A model generated the notes under the pieces. That model ran no database searches. It saw nothing but the letters and a program-made list of their open reading frames with translations, and was not told the origin of the DNA. From Cymbomonas tetramitiformis (Eukaryota; Chlorophyta; Pyramimonadophyceae; Pyramimonadales; Pyramimonadaceae), in contig LGRX02010069.1 of assembly GCA_001247695.2 (NCBI GenBank), positions 1-41,830 on the forward strand: DNA of 41,830 bases, in the 5' to 3' direction. Shown piece by piece: positions 30,257 to 40,700 of this stretch. Made by a program: the position numbers and the translations under genes. Each line of letters starts with the position of its first letter. The first letter of the stretch is position 1.

Positions 30257-30479
30257 TGTTGAGAAAAAGAGCTTGCACAAGTGGTGAGAAGAGATAAAGA
30301 GATATCAAAAATTTTGAGATTTTGTATAGTACAGTAGCAAGATAACTGTGCAGTCATATAAGGAAACATATGCAAAGTCGAGCTAGTGTTGTATAGGCAC
30401 TGACAATAAGTAAGACTGTCTAGTAGTAGGGCTAGAGGGTTGTGCTTTGTGTGGACGCTTCGTGCATAAGTTCGCGACA
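30257..30479 (+). repeat. Repeat B1 (internal copy)
   Basis: 223 bp from TGTTGAGAAAAAG to TTCGCGACA. It is repeated as B2 at 30866-31089 with three substitutions and one 1-bp indel. It is followed by GC and A2, and the junction GACAGCTGTC is a perfect 10-bp palindrome. Confidence 0.95.
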
Positions 30480-30481
30480 GC

Positions 30482-30865
30482 TGTCACAAACCACGGCTTA
30501 TCGTGTACCTCAGCCGGGTTGTGACACTTGCTGTAGCAGTCTCTGTGACGAACGTATGACACGCGCAGTACGATACGCGCGAGGAGTTATGACAGTGACG
30601 AGATACGGAAATACGGATGGGTGTTACACTTGTTTGGAGATAGCGAGAATAAGTAGGGCGGCGTAGTGAGAGTGAGCAGACGCTCATTTTTGTTTTGCCT
30701 TCGTAACAGTGATTCCGAGAATAACCAGGACTCGCTTGAGACCGCGAAAACAGCAGTGTTATGAGATAATTAATAAGATACAGTATTCTTATGCTTGTAA
30801 AGATATACATTTGTGGACTTGCCCTTGTGCGACTGCGTCAGAACTGTAATTAACAGTCTTTTTCA
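30482..30865 (+). repeat. Repeat A2 (internal copy)
   Basis: 384-bp copy of A1, ending TTTTTCA and directly abutting B2. Confidence 0.95.
30796..30849 (+). terminator. TGTAA poly(A) signals in A2
   Basis: TGTAA at 30796-30800 and 30845-30849. Transcripts starting in A1 and ending near the end of A2 would have A-derived sequence at both ends, as LTR elements need for strand transfer. Confidence 0.4.
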
Positions 30866-31089
30866 TGTTGAGAAAAAGAGCTTGCACAAGTGGTGAGAAG
30901 AGATAAAGAGATATCAAAAATTTTGAGATTTTGTATAGTCACAGTAGCAAGATAACTGTGCAGGCATATAAGGAAACATATGCAAAGTCGAGCTTGTGTT
31001 GTATAGGCACTGACAATAAGTAAGACTGTCTAGTAGTAGGGCTAGAGGGTTGTGCTTGGTGTGGACGCTTCGTGCATAAGTTCGCGACA
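30866..31089 (+). repeat. Repeat B2, right terminus of the retrotransposon
   Basis: 224-bp copy of B1, ending GCGACA and followed at once by the TAAT target duplication and the resumed minisatellite. Confidence 0.95.
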
Positions 31090-31226
31090 TAATCTTCACC
31101 CAAACCAAATTACCTTACCTTACCTACCTTTGACCTTTATAATCTTCACCCAAACCAAATTACCTTACTTACCTACCTCTGACCTTTATAATCTTGGCAC
31201 CAAGTAAATTACCTTACTTACTTACA
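31090..31226 (+). repeat. Minisatellite, right part
   Basis: Continues the unit cut at 15566: TAATCTTCACCCAAACC, then two more copies of CTTTATAATCTT with AAATTACC and TTAC tetramers. One variant has GGCACCAAGTAAATT in place of CACCCAAACCAAATT. Confidence 0.9.
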
Positions 31227-31234
31227 TAGTCAAT

Positions 31235-31279
<45 letters not shown>

Positions 31280-31943
31280 AGCTCGAATCCCAACGAACGA
31301 CGCAGTCGAATTAACGATCTGACGATCGACAGACGCTAGCGATGACAGTGCCACAACAGTCGCGTGTATGTACCACGACGCCACCCACGCGTTATGGCAT
31401 GGCATGCTGGGAAGCAAAAAGCGAAGCACTGTCGCACACATGATCCTGCGGTCATATGATGTAATGGCGATATCCATGTTAACATCGCATGGTAATTAAT
31501 GGTGCTGTCCAAATAGATCGACGCCTAGTGGAGATCGCATATTTGTGATCGACAGCGCCTAGTACCTTAATCAGCAGCAGCAGCAGCAGCAGCAGCAAAG
31601 CTCGAATCCCAACGGGCGCGGACGCAGTCGAATTTTCGATCTCACGATCGCCAGACGCCTACGATGACAGTGCACTGCAGTCGCGTACATTTATCGCGAC
31701 GCCACCCACGCGTTATGGCATGGCATGCTGGGAAGCAAAAGGCAAAGCCCTGTCGCGCACATGATCCTGCGGTCAGATGATGTAATGGCGATATCCATAT
31801 TAACATCGCATGGTAATCAATCGCGCTGTCCAAAAAGATCGACGCCTAGTGGAGATCGCATATTTGTGATCGACAGCGCCTAGACCTCTGACCTTTATCG
31901 TCTTGGCATCAAGTAAATTACCTTACTTACTTACTTAGTCAAT

Positions 31944-31979
<36 letters not shown>

Positions 31980-32410
31980 AGCGCGAATCCCAACGGGCGA
32001 CGCAGTCGAATTTTCGATCTCACGATCGCCAGGCGCCAACGATGACAGTGCCACTGCAGTCGCGTACATTTATCGCGACGCCACCCACGCGTTATGGCAT
32101 GGCATGCTGGGAAGCAAAAGGCAAAGCACTGTCGCGCACATGATCCTGCGGTCAGATGATGTAATGGCGAAAATGATTTAAACATCGCATGGCCGACGCG
32201 ATGTTCGGAAATCAGATAGATTCGCTTTTACATTGCATAGCAGACGCGAGGATCGAGAAATGTCAAATCATTAATGGAATGGCAGACTCGATGTTCATGT
32301 TCGGATCTCTCGAGTGCGCCACGTCGGCAAGATAAATAATTCCATCGACCGTCAGATGCGCCTAGTGGAGATCTTAATTTAAGATCGACCGGGCCTAGTA
32401 CTTAGTCAAT

Positions 32411-32443
<33 letters not shown>

Positions 32444-33258
32444 AGCTCGAATCCCAACGGGCGATACAGTCGAATGTTCCATCTCACGATCGCCAGACGC
32501 TAACGATGACAGTGCCACAACAGTCGCGTGTATGTACCGCGACGCCACCCACGCGTTATGGCATGGCATGCTGGGAAGCAAAAAGCGAAGCACTGTCGCG
32601 CACATGATCCTGCGGTCATATGATGTAATGGCGATATCCATGTTAACATCGCATGGTAATTAACCGTGCTGTCCAAAAGGATCGACGCCTAGTGGAGATC
32701 GCATACTTGTGATCGACAGCGCCTAGTACCTTACCTTAGTCAGCAGCAGCAGCAGCAGCAAAGCTCGAATCCCAACGGGCGACGCAGTCGAATTTTCGAT
32801 CTCACGATCGCCAGACGCCAACGATGACAGTGCCACTGCAGTCGCGTACATTTATCGCGACGCCACCCACGCGTTATGGCATGGCATGCTGGGAAGCAAA
32901 AAGCAAAGCACTGTCGCGCACATGATCCTGCGGTCAGATGATGTAATGGCGAAAATGATTTAAACATCGCATGGCCGACGCGATGTTCGGAAATCAGATA
33001 GATGCGCTTTTACATTGCATAGCAGACGCGAGGTTCGAGAAATGTCAAATCATTAATGGAATGGCAGACTCGATGTTCATGTTCGGATCTCTCGAGTGCG
33101 CCACGTCGGCAAGATAAATAATCCCATCGACCGTCAGATGCGCCTAGTGGAGATCTTAATTTAAGATCGACCCGGCCTAGACCTCTGACCTTTACAATCT
33201 TCACCCAAACCAAATTACCTTACTTACCTTAATCAGCAGCAGCAGCAGCAGCAAATCA
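31227..33258 (+). repeat. Composite satellite field with CAG microsatellites, long and short units
   Basis: Five full units and one stub begin with AATCAGCAG runs at about 31231, 31566, 31941, 32405, 32740 and 33231. The CAG runs vary from about 6 to 15 repeats. Each unit continues AAAGCNCGAATCCCAACG, CACGATCGCCAG, CACGCGTTATGGCATGGCATG and GATGTAATGGCGA. Units then take one of two ends: short (31231, 31566, 32405), with TATCCATNTTAACATCGCATGG, or long (31941, 32740), with AAAATGATTTAAACATCG and about 130 extra bp containing GTGCGCCACGTCGG. All end in a CTAG...CCTAG hairpin and TTAC tetramers. Minus-strand Leu-rich frames through the CAG runs are artefacts of the repeat. Confidence 0.9.
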
Positions 33259-33282
33259 CTCCTTTTCACATGCACATTACAG

Positions 33283-33453
33283 TCCACACTACTATATGTC
33301 ATGCAACTTTTAGAAGGCTGCGGCGTGCACCGCGCGTGGATTGTCGACGAGCACAAACGACCAATCGGACTGATTGGTCTAGATGATATAATTCACTTTG
33401 CAAGGTCTGACGGTGGCATATGCCTGCCTGCCGGCATAGCAATATGTACCTAA
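33283..33453 (+). CDS. Last exon of a CBS-domain protein
   Basis: A pyrimidine-rich acceptor ending CACATTACAG at 33282 opens a frame that stops at TAA 33451-33453, 56 residues. It reads TLLYVMQLLEGCGVHRAWIV, then DEHKRPIGLIGLDDIIHF. This is the second half of a CBS domain (H-R-x-x-V-V-D, G-x-I-x-x-x-D-I), as in AMPK/SNF1 gamma-type and plant CBS proteins that bind adenine nucleotides. Earlier exons are not visible in the window. They may lie beyond the repeat field, which would then be intronic, or this may be a captured fragment. A GT at 33404 (GCAAG/GTCTGA) could be an alternative donor. Confidence 0.55.
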   Translation, partial: STLLYVMQLLEGCGVHRAWIVDEHKRPIGLIGLDDIIHFARSDGGICLPAGIAICT

Positions 33454-34560
33454 CAGACTGTTAGGTGTGGTCGGGGCACCAGGGCAATACCGTATGTATG
33501 TATCTGTATGTATCCTTTATGATATTATGCGTAATGAATTCACGCTAAAAGTCATAATTAACTGATGCAATAATATGTATCAATATAAGTGTACATAGCA
33601 GTACCATATTACATATGCGCGCACTGACCAATGCTGCTTCGAGTGGAGAAGTCATTAGCACATGGCAACGCACGTAGTATGTTGCCCATCATCGTTCACG
33701 ACATCAGCATTGCATAATGATCACTGCCATTGATTGCTGTACATCATAGATGGAAACACTAAACAAAAATCATAGTCGCTGTACATGAACAGGTATCAGA
33801 GAGCTAAGACAATACAGTATACACGTACCGTACACCTTACAGTAATCACCAATGAACGAATTTTGCTATAATTGGATAAATGCAGGAGTCCTGTAACTCT
33901 GAAAGGTTGATAACGTGATAATCAAATATTTCAATAGTTGATGTATATGGGGTCTGTTTGCTATTGATTATCCTAGCTACCGGAAACATACAACAGCCAC
34001 GGCATCGCACGCTCATAGAGGCAGCGATGCCACTTTCAAGCAACACAGGCATGTTATCGATCGCTATTATCTGGCCCAGTAATTCTAAAAGTTATTACGG
34101 CTGCAACACTACATGCTGTTACTTAAACCCGATACTTCCTAGAGGTGACTGTGATCTATTCTTTAAAAAACTCTATCACGATCTCCTCTTAAAATTTACT
34201 GATCACTACTTGATATTACCCGTGCTTTCACAACGTGATTCTAAGCTACGCCAAACCGCTACCTTTTAACGATGCTCACTTCTGCTTTGTCACGAGTGGC
34301 GCGTGATGTCTGCACACATCAAAGCAAAACCTCGTCAGTAACGGATGCAAAAGAGTTTACAGACTTTGTAAAAAACGGGAGGGAACAGATTTGCCACACA
34401 AGACCACGCACCTTGAAATGAAGAGTTCCGCGAATCCCACAGGACACTCCGATTCTACGGTTGCTTGAGTCACAATAAGCAGACGTTCAACCTGCAAATC
34501 ATGCACAGTTCAGCGAACTAAATAAGCTCCAGACCCCTTACAAACAGCACCTCTCCTTTC
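33454..34560. other. AT-rich DNA, no gene seen
   Basis: No ORF with protein character. Some TATGTATGTATCTGTATGTATC short repeats occur near 33490-33515. Confidence 0.35.
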
Positions 34561-34564
34561 CATA

Positions 34565-36262
34565 GCATGGTCGGCAAAACCCGATGAAAGATCCTGCCAG
34601 GGACAAGCCCCAGTCACGCTACTACTTTTTGGATGAATAAGCAAAACCAACAGCATGGTTGGCAAAGATCGAAGAAAGCGGTCCCGCTAGGGACAAGTCT
34701 CGGTCGCGCTGGTATTTAATCATAATTAGCACTGCTGTGTTTGAAACATGTGCATGCGGGTGAGGTGAAGGGGGGAATGCTCAATGATGCGGGTTAGACA
34801 GCCACCCACCGGCGCACTTTCACCGAAATTGAAACCCAGCGCTTGCGCCGCTGCTGATGGTAACTAAGCACCACCGCGGGTAAATAGCCGGAGCATAAAG
34901 TGCTTATCAAGCAAAATTAATCAAAGTTAGTCTCAAGTCTGAAAGTTACTGAACAGCACGCAAAGCGACCGCCACAATCAGCTACTGCCGCAAGAAACTT
35001 TGGCGAATGAATGAATTTGAAGCTTGGTGTTCGTATTTGAAAATTCTCGTCGAGTGAGCGAAACTTCCAATATCAGCCAATCATATGCCAAACGCAGCAT
35101 CGCACACCCAGACCGAGACCCACAACAAATCGGGATCTGAGTCATATCGCGAGTCCACGCTCGACACTCGCTCGACTGTGACACGGAATGCGCATCGTCA
35201 CGTGACACGACTACAACTATTGTATGCCACACAGACCAGAAGTCATCACTCGTCGCAATTACTGGTACGAACATAATTTATGTAATCAAATATTAATTCC
35301 GAAAACGGGGATAAAGCTCACACAAATCATTTTTGGTAGCTTTCGCACAAGTCACATCAAACTCAATCCATCCATATCAAACCATTCTCAATCCCAACAC
35401 ATTTTTTTGAACAAATAGCCCCAAAGTTTGGGTATCCCTTCAATAATGTGTGAGACCTCATGTAAAATTGAATAATGCACATTAAACAATGAACGTATGC
35501 CATGTATATTTGCTATTGCTTAATGCAGGAGTCGTCTAATTTGGCCTGATAACTTGACAATCATTACTTTATAAATCGATGTACGTAACGCCTAGAAAAT
35601 TTTACTTTGTGCGATTTTTACCACTGCTGAAAGAACTTTAACAGCCTTAGGCTATGCTTTATGCACGACTCCTCAAAGTTTTCAATATTATGAATGTAAC
35701 TATACTGCACAATTAACAACTAGCAATGAACAAACAAGCAGTTGATACTTTCATTTGACTTGCGTACAGGCACTTTCAACTTAGTAGTTTGGTTTCTCAA
35801 CAGCTAAGCCTACACGCATCCTATGAACTACGCAAGCCAGGCTACACGTGCTTTTAAGCATCCTATGAACTACGCAGGCCGGGCTACAACTCTCGGTTGT
35901 TTCATGTGCATACGAATGTTGAAAGCACTTGAAAGAAGCATCACACTACCTGCACGCATAGTCAAGCCATTGTTAGGATGGTGGAGACACACGCACCTAA
36001 AATTTCAACCGACAAGCAGACTCGAACGAGCACGGATTCGCTACAAAAAGATACATGGCACAACAAACTCTATGTCATAGCATGGTCTGCAAAGACCGGG
36101 AAAAGATCCCGCCGCGGACAGTCCCCAGTCGCGCTGCTACCATTCGAAACAGCTTTCATTCAAACTGCAGGAAAGAAGCGCTTCCAGCACGTTACAGCAC
36201 GAACGCAACTCTGAGCGGCAAAAGATCCCGCAAGGACCAGTCCTCGATCGCGCTGCTACTCA
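34565..36262 (+). repeat. Dispersed ~60-bp motif, four copies
   Basis: A motif of type GCATGGTCGGCAAAGACCG, then AAAGATCCCGC, AGGGACAAGTC and CAGTCGCGCTGCTAC appears at about 34565-34625, 34650-34712, 36080-36142 and 36210-36262 with clear divergence. A further small repeat of CATCCTATGAACTACGCA lies at 35816 and 35858. Confidence 0.6.
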
Positions 36263-37055
36263 GCCAACACCGCAAACAGCGACATGCGGGTTTAACATGC
36301 GCTTTAGACGCATGCGGCCAGTAGCGAAAAAGCCGCCGTCCTGCGTACGATTCGAAGAACTTATACGCCGTACCGCTGGAGCCCGGCCGCCGTAGATCCG
36401 TTAACACGACCAGGGGAACAAAAACAATCCTGAGCGAATGAGAATTCTGAGTGAACAAATGTAGATATAATGTTGACGGGAACGCAGGAGCAACACAAAA
36501 CAAGAAAACACGTTTAACCAACAATGCCAAAACAACCCCAAAGTAATGAACGCAGTGAACTACTAATAGCGCCGCCAAAATCAGCTGCTGCTGCTGCGAG
36601 AAGGTTGAGAAAATGAAGGGTTGTACCGCGAAGCTTGCTGTTCAAACTCGCGTTTGAAAGTTCTCGTCGAGTGAGCGCACGCTGCCTATATCAGCCAATC
36701 ATAATATGCCGACGCAACGCAGCACCACCCCGGTCCCTGGACCCGCAAATCTGGATCGGCCGAATTCTTTGTCCTCGCTCGACTGCGACACAAATAATGC
36801 TCATCGTCACGTGACACGACTGCAACTATTGCATGCGACACAGACTAGAAGTCATCATTTACCGTAATTACTGGTTCGAAAATAATTTATGCTATCAAAT
36901 ATTCATTCAAAAAACGCGCATAAAGCTCACACATTTTTTTTTTCGAATTTCGTTTTTGCATAAATTTAAGTTACATCAAACTCAATACATCCATAACGTA
37001 ACATTCACTTACCCAAAACATTTTTTGAAAAATATCGCCAAATTTTGGGTGTCCT
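34960..37055 (+). repeat. Diverged direct duplication, ~480-bp blocks 1.6 kb apart
   Basis: 34960-35440 and 36570-37055 align in order: ATCAGCTRCTGC, TTCTCGTCGAGTGAGCG, ATATCAGCCAATCAT, CATCGTCACGTGACACGACT, AAGTCATCA, ATAAAGCTCACACA, ACATCAAACTCAAT and CCAAANTTTGGGT. Identity is roughly 70%. No coding frame is conserved between the copies. Confidence 0.75.
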
Positions 37056-37765
37056 TACAATTATCCCTTTTTGTAACCCTTTAAAATACGGTACGTGCTA
37101 TCGAATCATTGATCTACAATTAGTAATCATCCAGTGCAGCTTGAGCATGACTGCATTCATTCTCCAAGCTGAGGACCTCACGTCACAAATCTGCTCTATA
37201 TCACGGTTTGACATAGGAGGGATGCATTTCCCACCTTATCCGGCTGGATATTTGTTATCATTACGTATTGATTACAGTTCTACATTATGCATTCACGTGC
37301 ACATTGACTTGGGAACAGATATCTATGGAGACTGCAGGATGGTATCCGGCATATAACATTAAAAAGGAACTAATATACTATAAATACACCCCCACATGCT
37401 GCACACTTACACTGTATCTGAAAAGCTTCTCATTCAAATGGCACGGAGTGCACTTACTGCACCGAAACGATGCGAGATCTATGTGATTGGGAGGCTCGTG
37501 TAGCCCACACCGTGGATTTCTTGTTTGCTACTGATCTTGCTAGGATCTACCTACGCATGCTAGGAATTTATATACACCAACCACGGCTGCCCCGACAAAT
37601 TTCCCACTTTGCTGCACGATCATCTTCTTGACCAAAGGGATAAACTATGGCTCCATACCAAACAGCTGCCGAGGGCTTACTATTTATGCGCTTCAATCCC
37701 GCATACAAACAACATACCTGTACACCTACATACACACTAACACACCTCTATGCAAACTGACGCTC
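37056..37765. other. No gene seen; 3' side of the PPR gene
   Basis: AT-rich and non-coding by eye. The 3' untranslated region of the minus-strand PPR gene should lie directly left of 37766. I found no clear TGTAA (TTACA on this strand) in the first 60 bp. Confidence 0.3.
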
Positions 37766-40700
37766 TCAATTGTTTCCCCGAAGCATCTCCTCCATGTGGT
37801 CCAACTCCTCTGGGAAGATCGGTTCTGCCTGGATGTTGCCATCCATCCCCCAATCAAACCCCAATCAAAGCATGGCATTCACCTGGGATGCCAAATGTAG
37901 CGCATCCACCACATGAAATCAAAGCATGGCATTTTTGAGCAGCTAAATTCTGGCCATGGTGTGACCCCTCATACGGGCGTGGGCATCCCTTGTGCGCTCT
38001 TTCTGGACGTTGTGGTCAAGGCATGCCCCATGTCGGCCAAGTGCCACTTCCATGCACCTTCACGACGGAGCGCGTGGCAAGCACATTTGAGGAAGCAGCC
38101 ATGCAGCTGGATTCCCTTTGATGGACTAAACTGTACACCCCCTGAGATCGGCACATAACTAGCACAGATGAGTGTGCATACCTCACCCCACCAGCTGCAC
38201 TCCTCGGAGTCATTGCCACTTGCTCTGCAAAAGGAGTACATGGCAGCCTCGGAGCTCTCCTTGGTCCTGTTCCGGATGTCCCTTTCTTTACCTGCCATGC
38301 AAACCCACCAAGCAGCATACTCTCAGCAACCTGGCATTGGAGGTTGCTGCTGGCCACCTTGTGCTGTCGGCCACCAGGCACAGGAACACGCTATTTTACA
38401 ATTGACCACCTTTGGTACTGGAGCACGCTATCAGTGAAATTTGTTGACTACAGTAAGTGTATACACAGAGGTCGTCACCCGAAGATCCATTCCCTGACTC
38501 ATGCCGTGAGAGATCACACGTCGCAACCTTCTTCCTGATGCATGAGCCGGGGAAGAAATGCAATTTCATATAGAGAGCAAACGGTAAATGGGTTTGGTGA
38601 AGGGTTGAGATGGCAGTGGCGCGAGGAAAAGGAGGGTTGACCAAGAGGCTTAGTAGGGCAAGGAGAGAGGGGGTTTGCTCTAGGAGTCGAGTAGCAGCAC
38701 TGGAAAGAGCGAGTAGGATTCCAGGAGGGGTAAAGGGTGCAGAGCAAGGTACAAGTACGCCTTGTTGGGTTGAAATGGCGTGGGCATTTGCCTGTAGCAT
38801 CGCACGCCCGTAGAAATACACTATATGCTATCTCATCCATCTCAACACCGGCAGCCTTCATCTCCACATAGAGCTCCTGCGTGTGGGCAAGGGCACACAG
38901 GAGGGAGGTCGAGGTGTTGCTGGGTCAGTTGCTGCATGCGACGAGCCTCTGGAGTGTTTGTGGGGGCGCCATGCATACAGTCAACGGCCTCAGGGTACTG
39001 CCCAGGACTGCTTAAGTGGGTCAAATACGAAGATACAGGTCCGAGGCACTCCCCAGGTGGCTCAAGAGGGGTGGGGGTATGAGCGTACAAAACCTCAAGC
39101 CCCTTACATGTTCCCCACAAGGGTGCATCAGTGGATACAGGCTGAAATCCTCCCCTACACAGCCCGAGATGGGTACCCTTTGCTTAAAAGGACAAAGCGC
39201 CAGGTGTACACAGAGGAGTGGAGGCATCCACGACGGCACCCCTTCATAGAAGCAGCCGAGAGTGCGGTGTAGTGCATTGGACCCTATGCAATGACAAGAT
39301 GGGCGATTGGACCCCTCTTTTGGCCCCTGGAGAGGATGAGGGACCCTAAGAGGGGTTCTTTGACTGTCACATGTTCCCAGCTCACTGGGAAGACACGCCT
39401 TCACAGGGCCCCGTCCACTTGGCATGAGCTGCACTCCGAGGTATAGGGTATTACAGAGAGCAATAGGGCAGGGGGTAGATGAGGGGGTGAGCCTACCTTT
39501 GCCCTCTCCCATTGCTTACCCTTCTCACACGCTGTCATCAGTGCGGTGTATGTGATCAGATTTGGCTTGAGGCTGAGCAGACACCCCTCCATCCAACATC
39601 CTGCCGTGAGATTGGCCTGCCCTGTTCAACTATGGACAACTGAGCGGTCCAGCTGTTGGACTCTGCAGGCCTGGGGACACAACTCGCACACAGGGGATCG
39701 CAGCATTCAAGCTACGCGCAGGACCGGGCCAGAGTGCAGCAAAAAAGACACCGCAGTGACACAGGACGACAATTGCGCTGTAAAAACTCGGACAGGCAGT
39801 TGACTGTCCTGCGCCTTATCAGTCTGCTCGCGGGCCGAGGATGAACCCACTGCCTGAGCATACTGTCTCTGCCTTATCCAGACGAGGCTCCAAACAGCAG
39901 GGCCCTGAGCACGTCCCGCGCGGCATCGACGGGAGCATGACCCAGGGCAGAAGGCTCGAGCTTACCCGATGGACTGCATGCTCTTGTACGCCAGCAGAGC
40001 CCGCTCCCACTCGCCCTTCTTGGCGTATGCACTGATCAGAGTGCTGAAGGCGAAGAGGTTTGGCCGGTGCCCCGCTGTCTTCATCTCTTTGAACACCTCC
40101 TCCGCCCTCTCCCAATCCCCATTCCTGCATGCCGTGGGGCACCGCGCACCTCACCAATCAATCAGCTGCCACCACTGGGCATAGCCCCCATATCGGCGGC
40201 GGGTCCTTTGAGGTCTCCACCACCTCCAGGGCCCATGGTGTCCCCCTACACGTACGAATCTAAAGCAGCAATTGCCGGCCCCTGGCGGGTGCCTCGGTGA
40301 ATCTAAAGCAAGCTTCCTCAGGCCTCGGCAGCTTCCCTAGGACAGGGGCGCTGTGGTCAGACCAGGAATAGATCATACGCCTGAGGGAAGTCAGATCGAC
40401 GCGCCACGCCAGCTATTGAGGGCATGTTACATGGAGCGCGCAAGGGTCACAGGCATCGACGGGGCACTCACCGGGAGTACACACTCATCAGGGTTGTGTA
40501 TGTGACACCATCTGCTGGCACTCCTGCCTTCTGCATCTCCTGGAAGACGCGGAGGGTTTCTTCTCGCCGCCCTGCCCTGGCACATGCGCTTAACGCCGCG
40601 CTGTACGTTATCATGTTCGGCTTTGCCTCTGCTCCGCATCCCCCAATTTCCCCGGCCCTCTCCGTCTCACCTCTCAGCTGCCAACTAGCCCCCACACTAA

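Larger units (their letters stand above)
15567..31089 (+). mobile_element. 15.5-kb Ty3/gypsy-type retrotransposon with split direct repeats
   Basis: The boundaries are set by the interrupted minisatellite: TAAT at 15563-15566 is repeated at 31090-31093, leaving an insert of 15,523 bp. The insert starts TGTCAC and ends GCGACA, a 5/6 terminal inverted match with TG...CA ends. The layout is A1 (384 bp), leader, Gag-protease, ORF2, Pol, polypurine tract, B1 (223), GC, A2 (384), B2 (224). The A copies differ at 3 positions. The B copies differ at 3 plus one indel. All three ORFs lack stops. No tRNA-type primer site beginning TGG follows A1. Order in Pol is protease (in ORF1), RT, RNase H, methyltransferase, integrase, PHD, methyltransferase-like. 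The RT-RNase H-integrase order is that of Ty3/gypsy. Confidence 0.9.

Noticed and set aside
30482..30865. Plain 384-bp LTRs (A1 and A2 only)
   Set aside because: No target duplication flanks A1 and A2 themselves. The duplication lies outside A1 and B2, and B is repeated on both sides of A2.
15567..31089. Tyrosine-recombinase (DIRS/PAT/Ngaro) retrotransposon
   Set aside because: The repeat layout fits, but Pol has a complete HHCC-DDE integrase, an aspartic protease is present, and a TAAT duplication was made. No tyrosine recombinase motifs were seen.
31278..31300. tRNA-like B box (GCTCGAATCCCAACG) suggesting a tRNA-derived SINE
   Set aside because: It matches the B box at most positions, but there is no A box, because a CAG run occupies that place. 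Units are tandem, not dispersed.
31214..32967. Minus-strand Leu- or Cys-rich ORFs of 60-90 aa across the satellite units
   Set aside because: They are translations of CAG runs and satellite sequence, vary with repeat length, and lack start context or homology.
37900..38160. Additional PPR exon between the last two exons
   Set aside because: Open frames exist on the minus strand, but none shows a repeat. The neighbouring exons already join in phase without it.
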